From positions 704,806-768,805 of the forward strand of contig NZ_LWKZ01000026.1 in the NCBI RefSeq assembly GCF_001905005.1: a stretch of DNA of 64,000 nucleotides. Reading direction: 5' to 3'. Positions 33,283 to 40,690 of the stretch are shown piece after piece (the first letter of the stretch is position 1; each line of letters begins with the position of its first letter). The notes under the pieces were generated by a model. The model made no database searches and was not told the origin of the DNA. It saw nothing but the letters and a program-made list of their open reading frames with translations. The DNA comes from Streptomyces sp. CB02923 (GTDB lineage Bacteria > Actinomycetota > Actinomycetes > Streptomycetales > Streptomycetaceae). The position numbers and the translations under genes are program-made.

Positions 33283-34155
33283 TCAGCCCTGCCGCTGGTA
33301 GTCGTCGTAGAAGCCGGCGCCCGTCTTGACGCCGAGACGGTTCGCGCCCACGTACGTCCGCAGCAGTTCACGGGGCCCTTCGGGCAGCCCGGGGCGTTCG
33401 GCGGCGTAGTGGTTCTCGATGTCCAGGACGACGTCCAGGCCGATGGCGTCCATCAGGCGGAACGGTCCGGCCGAAGCACCCGTGTTGACCTGCCACATGC
33501 GGTCGATCTCCGCCGGAGTCGAGACGCCGTCGGCGACCACGGCGAGGCTTTCCCGCTTCATGGCGGCCCAGACGCGGTTGAAGATGAAGCCGGTGCTCTC
33601 CCGGCGGGCCTCGAACGGGTGGATGCCGTAGTCGGGCAGCACCTTCAGCAGCAGTTCGACGGCGCCGGGGTCGGTGTGACCGCAGGACATCACGTCGGCG
33701 GCGTTCTGCCGGGGCGGCATGTAGAAGTGCAGGTTCAGCAGGCGCGCGGGGGTGCGCACACTGTCGACGAGGTTGCTCGTCGCGTAGGACGAGGAGTTGC
33801 TGGCCAGGATGGCGTCCGGCTCGGCGAGCGCGTCCAGGTCCGCGAAGAGTCGCTTCTTCAGGTCCAGACGCTCCGGTACGGCCTCGATGACCAGCCAGGC
33901 GTCCGCGAGGGCAGGTGTCAGATCGGTCACGGCCTCGACGGTGCCCGGACGGCCGCCGTCGATCGTCTTCAGTACGTCGGGCAGCTCGCGGTCCACATAG
34001 GCGCGGGCCGCTTCGCCCGCTTCGGCGGCGGGGTCGTAGATGCGGACCAGGCCGCCCCGGGTGGCGAACATCAAGGCGATACGGCGGCCGAGCGTGCCCG
34101 CGCCGATGACGGCGACCGGCCGGTCCCGGTGGCTGGAGGGAAGGGTGAAGCTCAT
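33283..34155 (-). CDS. 3-hydroxyacyl-CoA dehydrogenase family protein
   Basis: 290 aa, ATG with AGGAG. Rossmann motif VIGAGTLGRRIALMFA, then VIEAVPERLDLKKRLFADLD and ILASNSSSYATSNLVDSV, and a C-terminal six-helix domain with FIFNRVWAAMKRESL. Such enzymes oxidise 3-hydroxyacyl-CoA to 3-ketoacyl-CoA with NAD+, or act on free hydroxy acids. Its neighbour across the operator region is an acetoacetate-decarboxylase-like protein, so oxidation to a 3-keto acid followed by decarboxylation is a coherent pathway, though the substrate is unknown. Confidence 0.87.
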   Translation of the reverse strand: MSFTLPSSHRDRPVAVIGAGTLGRRIALMFATRGGLVRIYDPAAEAGEAARAYVDRELPDVLKTIDGGRPGTVEAVTDLTPALADAWLVIEAVPERLDLKKRLFADLDALAEPDAILASNSSSYATSNLVDSVRTPARLLNLHFYMPPRQNAADVMSCGHTDPGAVELLLKVLPDYGIHPFEARRESTGFIFNRVWAAMKRESLAVVADGVSTPAEIDRMWQVNTGASAGPFRLMDAIGLDVVLDIENHYAAERPGLPEGPRELLRTYVGANRLGVKTGAGFYDDYQRQG

Positions 34156-34233
34156 GGCTGGCTCCTGTCTAGTGGCCCCGCCGCGGGTGCGGGTGCGGGC
34201 CGGAACGCGGGTGGATGTAACACCCAACTTCTC

Positions 34234-34264
34234 GATACAGTGTGTATCCGATACACCTTGTATG
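34234..34264. promoter_or_regulatory. Paired TetR-type operators GATACA-N3-TGTATC
   Basis: GATACA-GTG-TGTATC (34234-34248, perfect palindrome) and GATACA-CCT-TGTATG (34250-34264, one mismatch) lie 16 bp centre to centre in the divergent promoter region of the dehydrogenase and decarboxylase genes. Two adjacent copies of one palindrome are typical of cooperative TetR binding. Confidence 0.75.
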
Positions 34265-34318
34265 CAAACGAAGGGGCGTCCGCCGCCCTCCGCCCGCCAC
34301 CCTCCCGAGGAGCACCCC

Positions 34319-35056
34319 ATGCGCGCCGACCAGGTAACCGCCGCAGTCACCACCCCCCTGACCGTCCCGCTCTACCCCCCGCGGCCCACCCGCTTCACCG
34401 ACCGCGAGTACGTCAACGTCGTCTACCGGACCGATCCGGACGCCCTGCGTGCCGTGGTCCCGGAGCCGCTGGAGATCACCGAGCCCCTCGTACGCTTCGA
34501 GGTCATGCGCATGGGCGAGGTGGACGGCTACGGCCCGTACACGGAGTGCGGCCAGGTCATCCCGGTACGTCACGGCGCCGAGCACGGCGAATACCTGCAC
34601 GCCATGTACCTGGACTCCTTTGGAGCCACCGCCGCCGGACGCGAGCTGAGCGCCTACCCGAAGGTCGCGGGCGAGCCCGCGCTGCGCCACGAGCGCGGCG
34701 CCCTCATCGGCACCCTCGACTACGGCAGCGAACGCGTCGCCACCGCCACCATGGCCTACAAGTGGCAGCCGCTCGACCCGGAAGAGGCCCGCGCCCAGAT
34801 CACCGTGCCCGCCTTCGCCGTCAAGACGGTCCCCGGCTACGACTTCCGGCCCCGCGTCTGCGACCTGGTCCGTATGCAGATCACCGACATCACCGTGAAG
34901 GAAGCCTGGCGCGGCCCGGCCCGCCTCCAGCTCTTCGAGCACGTCATGGCCCCCCTGGCCGACCTCCCCGTACACGAGGTCGTCAGCGCCAGCCACATCC
35001 TGACCGACCTCACCCTCGCCCCCGCCGAGCCGGTGCACGACTATCTCGCGGCCTGA
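34319..35056 (+). CDS. Acetoacetate decarboxylase family protein
   Basis: 245 aa, ATG with GAGGAG. The Schiff-base Lys of the family is present in LSAYPKVAGEPAL, and the fold-specific segments FEVMRMGEVDGYGPYTECGQ and YKWQPLDPEE are seen. Acetoacetate decarboxylases convert acetoacetate to acetone and CO2; actinobacterial homologues also include lyase-dehydratases on other keto acids. Divergent from the hydroxyacyl-CoA dehydrogenase and controlled by the same operators, presumably through the TetR at 32603. Confidence 0.87.
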   Translation: MRADQVTAAVTTPLTVPLYPPRPTRFTDREYVNVVYRTDPDALRAVVPEPLEITEPLVRFEVMRMGEVDGYGPYTECGQVIPVRHGAEHGEYLHAMYLDSFGATAAGRELSAYPKVAGEPALRHERGALIGTLDYGSERVATATMAYKWQPLDPEEARAQITVPAFAVKTVPGYDFRPRVCDLVRMQITDITVKEAWRGPARLQLFEHVMAPLADLPVHEVVSASHILTDLTLAPAEPVHDYLAA

Positions 35057-35146
35057 GTCCCACCGTTCCAGCGCGGGCCCACGCTCACGGTGAGGTGGGT
35101 GACTGGACCGCACCGGGCCCATCCCTCCGGACAGGCCCGTTCGGGC

Positions 35147-35791
35147 TTACCAAGACGAGGGGGGCGAGGTGCGGGTGACGACGGAAGGAAGGTGCCCGCT
35201 TTCGAGCACCTGCCGCGACAGGGCCAGCCCGAAATGCTCACCAATGGCTTGGAGGGCCCTGCGCTTGGCTTCGTGAGGCGATAGTTCCTCGTCGTCGCCG
35301 AGCAGGTCTTCGAGGGAGTCTTCCGGCGCGATGGCCCCGACCGCTTCCAGGGCTGGGCGCAGCAGGTCGGGCTGGGCACCGCTGGGGTAGTAGCCGGCGC
35401 CCAGCTCGAAGTGCAGCTGCAGCTCCCCATCGGCAAGGTATCGGAAGAAGGAGGGCGGGTCGTCCGGCCGCGGGTCGAAGACCAGGACCTCGGCACCGTC
35501 TCGGGAGACTGCCGGGTCGAGAGCCCACCCTTCGCTGCCTCCGGACTCCACGATGAACGACCAATCGCCGCTCTGGCCGAGACGGCCGACGCAGTAGATC
35601 TGTGCAAGGTCGACCAGGGCGGATGCTTCCCGGCCGGTGAGGACCGTACCGATCTCGACCGGTTCATGGTCGGATATGCGTTCGGCGAGCTGCTGGGGAC
35701 TGAGGCCGCGGGCGCAGGTGATGTAGAGGTCGCCGGCGTTCAGGTGGGTGCCGCGCCAGGCGTCGGCGATCCAGGCAAGATCTTCGGGCAC
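35147..35791 (-). CDS. DUF6461-like uncharacterised protein
   Basis: 214 aa. Begins DLAWIADAWRGTHLNAGDLY and ITCARGLSPQQLAERI, then CVGRLGQSGDWSFIVESGG and FRYLADGELQLHFELGAGYY. The order of these segments matches a family of single-domain actinobacterial proteins I associate with DUF6461, of unknown function. Soluble, acidic, no signal peptide, and its TAA stop is rare for this window. A long hairpin (35823-35859) stands 32 bp upstream of its start. Confidence 0.75.
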   Translation of the reverse strand: MPEDLAWIADAWRGTHLNAGDLYITCARGLSPQQLAERISDHEPVEIGTVLTGREASALVDLAQIYCVGRLGQSGDWSFIVESGGSEGWALDPAVSRDGAEVLVFDPRPDDPPSFFRYLADGELQLHFELGAGYYPSGAQPDLLRPALEAVGAIAPEDSLEDLLGDDEELSPHEAKRRALQAIGEHFGLALSRQVLESGHLPSVVTRTSPPSSW

Positions 35792-35822
35792 TGCTGGTTC
35801 CCTCTGTTCGTGACGTAGAGGT

Positions 35823-35859
35823 GGTGGGGCACAGCGTAGAACTCGTGCTGTGCCCCACC
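35823..35859. terminator. Orphan 13-bp hairpin upstream of the DUF6461-like gene
   Basis: GGTGGGGCACAGC pairs perfectly with GCTGTGCCCCACC across an 11-nt loop. It looks like an intrinsic terminator, but the only genes nearby point away from it or start just after it, so it may instead be a leader attenuator or the end of an unannotated transcript. Confidence 0.5.
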
Positions 35860-36393
35860 GGTTGTCAGTAATCGGTGAGCAATGTCCTTATGCCGTCTGT
35901 CAAGCCGTGAGGGTGACGGCGACGAACAGCGGCCCCTCTACCGGCAGATGCCCGCCGTGCCCGCGCTGCGGCTCGATCTCTCAAGTGCGACATCTCAAGT
36001 GCGAGCTGCCCGCTGTCCGGCACTGCTCGCGCGGCTCGCGCAGCGCGCCCAGCCCATCACCGCAATCACGGGAATCACCGCAATCGCGACAGCAACAAGG
36101 TGCCCGCAGGACGTTCCCGCCCCTGAGACAAGCCCGCGCCACTTTGTCTACCAGCATCAACAGGGGCTGCGAGAAAACCCATTGTCCACTGAAATCCCTG
36201 GTGCACGGACGGAACCACCGCTCACGACGAGCGGCGTTGCCGGTGCCCGCACCCGGAACCCGGGAGGAGGGCGCAGGCAGCGCGACACCAAGGGGAACGG
36301 GCCGCGAAGAGGCCGTCCGTGCGTTTCACCGCGGCCCCTCCCCTGCCTGACGCGGCGGTATTTGACGCTGCCTCGATGAAAGGAAACAGCACC
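35860..36393. other. 530-bp region without a recognisable gene
   Basis: No frame keeps the expected third-position GC through this stretch. A short imperfect direct repeat (ATCTCAAGTGCGA and CATCTCAAGTGCGA) is at about 35980-36005, and CACCGCAATCACGGGAATCACCGCAATC contains another at about 36058-36085 (given here only by position). The right end must contain the promoter of the small secreted protein. Confidence 0.4.
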
Positions 36394-36735
36394 ATGCAGA
36401 AGACAGGCATGAGGCGGGCCGCGGCCGCGCTCGTGGCGGTGGCCGCCATCGCCGGAGCATCGCCCGCCTTCGCCCTCAGGGCAGCGACCGACGGCGCGAG
36501 GGCCGAGACCTTTTCCCACAACAAGAAGATCAGGGTCCTGGACACCAAGAGGGACGGCAAAAAGGTCAAGGCGGAGTACTACCGGGCGGCCTCGCCGGGC
36601 ACCAAGCGCACCTTGTGGAACGACAAGGGCAAGGGCCACTGGACGAAGAGCGGTTCCGGATCCCGGATCTTCCGGATCCACGTGTGCAAGGAGATAAACC
36701 ACGCCCCGGACAAGTGCAGCGCCTGGCGGCCCTGA
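36394..36735 (+). CDS. Small secreted protein with C-terminal Cys pair
   Basis: 113 aa; ATG with AAAGGA 9 nt upstream. Signal peptide about 1-27 (RRAAAALVAVAAIAGASPAFA). The mature part of about 85 residues is basic, with IRVLDTKRDGKKVKAEYYRA, TLWNDKGKGHWTKSG and a terminal VCKEINHAPDKCSAW whose two Cys probably form a disulfide. This resembles a widespread Streptomyces family of small extracellular proteins of unknown role. It is followed by a repeat block, a terminator and a large membrane protein. Confidence 0.75.
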   Translation: MQKTGMRRAAAALVAVAAIAGASPAFALRAATDGARAETFSHNKKIRVLDTKRDGKKVKAEYYRAASPGTKRTLWNDKGKGHWTKSGSGSRIFRIHVCKEINHAPDKCSAWRP

Positions 36736-36853
36736 CCAGGTGACCGGGCAGCGCCCTGCGACGGCGGCCCGGTGACCGGCCGGGGCCCTGCGACGGCGGC
36801 CAGGTGACCGGGCAGCGCCCTGCGACGGCGACCCGGTGACCGGCCGGGGCCCG
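36736..36853. repeat. Four 32-bp tandem repeats after the small secreted protein
   Basis: Units start at 36736, 36768, 36800 and 36832. They alternate between two versions (CCAGGTGACCGGGCAGCG and CCCGGTGACCGGCCGGGG), so the array is really a duplicated 64-bp pair. The first unit begins with the stop-codon context of the preceding gene; the last merges into the terminator hairpin. Confidence 0.92.
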
Positions 36854-36878
36854 CGGGAAACCCTCGCGGGCCCCGGCC
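36842..36878 (+). terminator. 14-bp perfect hairpin terminator
   Basis: GGCCGGGGCCCGCG (36842-36855) pairs exactly with CGCGGGCCCCGGCC (36865-36878) across a 9-nt loop. It follows the 32-bp repeats and ends the small secreted protein transcript before the membrane-protein gene. Confidence 0.75.
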
Positions 36879-36939
36879 CCTGAGCCCCGCGAAGAGCTGA
36901 CGTCCCCGACGCCCCCACGTACGTACTCGGAGTGAGTTC

Positions 36940-39213
36940 ATGAGCGCTGCGCCCTCACCGGTGGCTCCGCACGGACCGGCGCCGGAAACCGGGCGGCCGA
37001 CACGCCCGGCGGACCGGCACGGCAGGTACCGAGCGGTCCGGCGGATCCATCAGGGGGTCCTGGCGGCGGCCACCTGCCTGCTGGCCCTGAGCCTGTCCGC
37101 GATAGGGGTGACACACGCCGCTCACCAGGGGCAGGAGAGGCGCAGCGCGGACCGGACGCCGCAGCAGGTGACGGCGGGGGCGGGGCACGGTACGAAGCCG
37201 GTGGCCCTGTGGCGGGCCGCCGTCGACACCGTGGGGGACTTTCCCCACGACGTCGTCTCCGTGATCCCTCTCGTCAAGGGAGCAGCGCCTCCGCCCGGTC
37301 TGCCGCGCTGGCCCGAGCCGGGCGAGGCGTTCCTCTCCCCGGGCCTGATGGAAGCCGGAAAGAACGAAGGAATGAACGAAGGCGTGGCCTCGCGATACGG
37401 CAGGTTCGCCGGGGTCGTGGCGAAGGAAGGGCTTGAATCCCCCGGCGAGCGCTTCGCCTATGTACGTCCCCTGGCCAAGCCTGCCGACAAGGAAAGCATG
37501 TGGGAAATCTCCGGGTTCGGCCGGCAGGAAGCCGGGTTCCCCCTGGGCAGGCACATGTACGTCTACGGGGTGGACCGCCTCTATTGGGGGCTGCTCGGCC
37601 TGGCGGTGCTGCCTTCCTTGCTGCTCGCAGCCGTCGCCGCCCGAGGCATCAACACCGCGCGGGAACGCAAGCGGGGGCATGCACACGGCGGACAACGGCC
37701 GCCTGAGCGCGGCCCCTGCGTATGGCTACCCATCGCACTGGGAATGGTGGCGAGCTGTGCCGTGAGCCTCGGTGCCCAGTTCACCGACCTGCCGATTCCC
37801 GGCGTGGACTTCGTGCTGGACCGCGGCGACGTACGCTCCGCCGTGCCGCTGACGGGCGCGGCTCACCTCGTCGCGCTCGTAACGGTGTCGGCTCTGCTCG
37901 CCGGACTCCGGCGGCGTCGGCCGGGCAGCCCGAAGGCTCCGAAGTCCCGCCGCAGCCGGTACGCGCCCCACCCGGTCCGCGTACGGCGAGGATGCTGCCG
38001 GCTCTTCTTCCTCGCACTGCTGGTCGTGGCCCGCGGCACCGATCTGGCTCCCGAGAGCGCGCGTCTCACGGTGTATCTGACGGCCCTGGCCCTCACCCTG
38101 GTGTGTGCTCCGGCAGTCGTCGCGACGGCACTGACGTCCGGCGGCGGCCTGCTGGCCCGGACCGGTCGCAGGAGGGGCATCACCACGCTGCACGCCACGG
38201 GTGTGACCCTGAAGAGGTACCCGCTGCCGCTGGCCGCTCTGCTGTCCGCTGTCGTGGTGTCCTTCATCCTGGCAAGCCAGGTCCTGTTGTGGAACGGCAT
38301 GCCAGGAGATCTGGCAAGCGAGGCCCGAGGCACCCGTGAACGCGTCGGTACCAGCATCGTAGAGATGAACGGCGAAGCCTCGGCCGGCGAGCTGAAGGCG
38401 TTCGAGGCCGCTCTGCCCGACAAGGCGCGGCTGCTCGCCGCACGCGACAGAGAAGACGACGCGCAGGGAAATCCCCGCGTCGAACTCGTAGGCGCCTGCG
38501 AGGCATTGCACGCATTCACATCCCCCTGCTCATCCGAACCGAGGGAAGTCACCGCCGACGGTGATGCCCGGCTTCGGGAATTCATGCGCTGGCACGGCCT
38601 GGTACCGGCCCGAGGAGCCCTCACCGCTACGCACGGGTCGCCGGCCCGCGATGCGAACGGGACGGCGCAACCGGTCCAGCTGATCGTCCTCGGTGACGGC
38701 GGGGCCGCCCTGTCCGTCCCGGCGCTGAAGAGGGCGGCCCATCAGCATCTGTCCGTATCCCATTCCGTCGACACACCTGGTGCCACGTGGATCGTGGGCA
38801 CGGGCCCGTCCTTGGAAGCGGCCCGGTGGGCGCTCCTTCTCTCTTGCGTCATGGTCTTCTGCGTTGTTGCTGCCGCGGTTGCCGGCGTCACCACTGCCGC
38901 TTCCGCCATGACGCCGGCCGCAAGTTCACGGCAGGCGGCTCCCCTTGCGCTCCGGACGCGCCTCGTCGCCCTCGTCGTTCTCGTCGCCCTCCCCTTGGCC
39001 ACCGCGGGACTGAGCGCGGTCCTGGGGACTTGGCTGGCTTCGCCGATGGACACCCCGGCATGGCCCGCTGTGACGATCGCCGCGTCGGCACCACTCATGT
39101 ACGCGGTCGCGGCGGCTGCCGTTCCGGTCACGGTCGTGTTCCTCCTCCTCGGCGCGAGGCCTTCGGTACGGGCCCCGCGTACCGGCCGGACACCCCGGCA
39201 CCACTCCCTTTGA
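36940..39213 (+). CDS. Large multi-pass membrane protein, FtsX/MacB-permease-like layout
   Basis: 757 aa. One membrane helix near residue 40-60, an extracellular stretch, a helix at about 210-235, three to four helices between 265 and 450, a second extracellular domain (about 455-620) and three helices at the C-terminus (about 630-740). This layout resembles ABC permeases of the FtsX/MacB type, including the integral membrane proteins seen next to bacteriocin genes, but no ATPase gene is adjacent and no clear FtsX motif is visible. Its gene follows the small secreted protein, which could be its partner. Start chosen at ATG 36940; a weak GAGTGAG site precedes it. Confidence 0.65.
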   Translation: MSAAPSPVAPHGPAPETGRPTRPADRHGRYRAVRRIHQGVLAAATCLLALSLSAIGVTHAAHQGQERRSADRTPQQVTAGAGHGTKPVALWRAAVDTVGDFPHDVVSVIPLVKGAAPPPGLPRWPEPGEAFLSPGLMEAGKNEGMNEGVASRYGRFAGVVAKEGLESPGERFAYVRPLAKPADKESMWEISGFGRQEAGFPLGRHMYVYGVDRLYWGLLGLAVLPSLLLAAVAARGINTARERKRGHAHGGQRPPERGPCVWLPIALGMVASCAVSLGAQFTDLPIPGVDFVLDRGDVRSAVPLTGAAHLVALVTVSALLAGLRRRRPGSPKAPKSRRSRYAPHPVRVRRGCCRLFFLALLVVARGTDLAPESARLTVYLTALALTLVCAPAVVATALTSGGGLLARTGRRRGITTLHATGVTLKRYPLPLAALLSAVVVSFILASQVLLWNGMPGDLASEARGTRERVGTSIVEMNGEASAGELKAFEAALPDKARLLAARDREDDAQGNPRVELVGACEALHAFTSPCSSEPREVTADGDARLREFMRWHGLVPARGALTATHGSPARDANGTAQPVQLIVLGDGGAALSVPALKRAAHQHLSVSHSVDTPGATWIVGTGPSLEAARWALLLSCVMVFCVVAAAVAGVTTAASAMTPAASSRQAAPLALRTRLVALVVLVALPLATAGLSAVLGTWLASPMDTPAWPAVTIAASAPLMYAVAAAAVPVTVVFLLLGARPSVRAPRTGRTPRHHSL

Positions 39214-39247
39214 CCGCGTACAGCCATTCGCTATGGTCTGGACAAAT
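39210..39247 (+). promoter_or_regulatory. LPMO promoter with DasR-like (dre) site
   Basis: -35 TTGACC (39210-39215), 16-bp spacer, -10 TATGGT (39232-39237), start expected near 39244. The sequence 39232-39247 (TATGGTCTGGACAAAT) matches 11 of 16 positions of the DasR-responsive element ACTGGTCTAGACCAGT as I remember it, with the core TGGTCT-GAC intact. DasR represses chitin-utilisation genes in Streptomyces. Confidence 0.6.
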
Positions 39248-39400
39248 GCCGGACGGGAACGAGGGCCACCCACCACCCGCGGCCACCCACCACCCGCGAC
39301 CGCCCGGCGTCGCGATACGGCCAAGGCCGCCGACGGCACCCGGCGCCCCACGGACACCGGCGCTACCCCACGCGGCGGCCCATACCCGGGAGGAGTTGGC

Positions 39401-39919
39401 ATGCACGCGAAGAGGAAATTGACCACGGTCATCGCCCTGGGCGTCGCCCCGCTCATCGCTGTGAGCCTGCCGGCCGGCACGGCCCACGCACACGGCTGGG
39501 TCACCTCACCCGCCAGCCGCCAGGACCAGTGCTTCGCTGGAAGTGTGGAGTGCGGCCCCATCAAGTGGGAGCCGGACGCCGTGGAAGGCCCCAAGGGCCT
39601 GAAGAGTTGCAGCGGCGGCAACGCGCAGTTCTCCGACCTCGATGACGACAGCAAAGGCTGGAAGGTGCACGACGTCGGCACATCGAAGACGTTCACCTGG
39701 CAGCTGACCGCGCAGCACAGCACGTCCACCTGGCAGTACTTCGCGGGCAACCAGAAGGTGGCCGAATTCGACGACGGCGGCGCGCAGCCACCCCAGTTCG
39801 TCAGACACCACGTGGACTTCGGCACCCTCCGAGGCAGACAGAGAGTGCTGGCGGTCTGGAACATCGCCGACACCGACAACGCGTTCTACGCCTGCATCGA
39901 CGTGAACATACGGGGCTGA
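39401..39919 (+). CDS. Lytic polysaccharide monooxygenase, AA10 single domain
   Basis: 172 aa; ATG with GGGAGGAG 6 nt upstream. Signal peptide 1-30 ends at AHA, leaving His31 as the new N-terminus (HGWVTSPASRQDQC). With His106 (LTAQHSTSTW) this gives the copper histidine brace, and Phe162 (NAFYACIDV) fills the axial position common in AA10. Four to five Cys form disulfides. The enzyme oxidatively cleaves chitin or cellulose outside the cell. No carbohydrate-binding module is attached. The dre-like site over the promoter points to chitin control. Confidence 0.95.
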   Translation: MHAKRKLTTVIALGVAPLIAVSLPAGTAHAHGWVTSPASRQDQCFAGSVECGPIKWEPDAVEGPKGLKSCSGGNAQFSDLDDDSKGWKVHDVGTSKTFTWQLTAQHSTSTWQYFAGNQKVAEFDDGGAQPPQFVRHHVDFGTLRGRQRVLAVWNIADTDNAFYACIDVNIRG

Positions 39920-39970
39920 AGCGGCCGTCCGTCCCACTCCCTCACCGATTGCGCCGACGGCGCGGCCCGC

Positions 39971-40594
39971 TCAGGTCCTGGTCCGCTCGGCCGGTGGCGC
40001 CGACTGCGGGATCGCCGGTGACGCGGCGATCAGCGCATGGACGGCGGCGCGGACCTGACCCGCGACCGCCTCGGGGGTGGAGGTGTCGAGTTTGGCGTCG
40101 AGGTGCAGGAACGCCAGGCCGTGAACCAGGGCCCACACCGCGGTCGACAAGGCGGCCGGGTCGGCGCCGGGAAAGGTGCCGCGCACGATGTCGCGGACGT
40201 ATTCCCAGATGGCGGCGGTCGCGGCGGCCCGCTCCTCGTTGCCCGGATCGCAGGGCTCCGCGAACATCACCCGGAACATCGCCGGGTGGTCGAGCGCGAA
40301 GCACACGTAGGCGACGGCGACCGTCGCGAGGTCGTCGGCCGTCGCGGGGGACGGGTGAGCCGCGGCCAAACGTCCGGCGAGTTCGCGGTAGCCCTCCGCC
40401 GCGACCGCGGAGACGAGCGCGTCACGGTCCGCGTAGTGGCGGTAGGGGGCCGTCGCCGACACGCCGGCTCGCCGCGCCACCGCCCGTAGGGACAGCCCGG
40501 CACTGCCACTGCCGTCCTCCTCCAGCAGTTCCCGCGCGGCACGCAAGCAGGCGGCGCGCAGGTCGCCATGGTGATACGCACCCTCATGCGGCAC
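39971..40594 (-). CDS. TetR-family repressor with WHG-type C-terminal domain
   Basis: 207 aa from a GTG with GAGAGG 9 nt upstream. Starts GAYHHGDLRAACLRAARELL, an N-terminus typical of TetR_C_13/WHG members; HTH GLSLRAVARRAGVSATAPYRHYADRDAL (core AVARRAGVSATAPYRHY). It is divergent from the ene-reductase gene, and the intergenic dyads at 40612-40663 are probable operators. Confidence 0.9.
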   Translation of the reverse strand: MPHEGAYHHGDLRAACLRAARELLEEDGSGSAGLSLRAVARRAGVSATAPYRHYADRDALVSAVAAEGYRELAGRLAAAHPSPATADDLATVAVAYVCFALDHPAMFRVMFAEPCDPGNEERAAATAAIWEYVRDIVRGTFPGADPAALSTAVWALVHGLAFLHLDAKLDTSTPEAVAGQVRAAVHALIAASPAIPQSAPPAERTRT

Positions 40595-40611
40595 AGGTCA
40601 CAACCTCTCAT

Positions 40612-40663
40612 GTTTACGATGCTCACATCGTCGCCTAATGTAAACGGTGCATACATCGTAAAC
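40612..40663. promoter_or_regulatory. TetR operators and ene-reductase promoter
   Basis: GTTTACGATG (40612-40621) and CATCGTAAAC (40654-40663) are perfect inverted arms 32 bp apart, and ACGATG-N4-CATCGT (40616-40631) is an inner palindrome. A plus-strand promoter -35 TTTACG (40613-40618) / -10 TAATGT (40636-40641) with 17-bp spacing lies within, so repressor binding would cover it. Confidence 0.65.
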
Positions 40664-40690
40664 GCTTGAGACGAAAGAAGGGGAACGCGG

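Noticed and set aside
36736..36853. CRISPR array
   Set aside because: Units are directly adjacent without unique spacers, and no cas genes are present; these are plain tandem repeats.
36394..39213. Lactococcin 972-type bacteriocin cluster
   Set aside because: The small secreted protein lacks the lactococcin 972 pattern and no ABC ATPase follows, so only the gene order is reminiscent.
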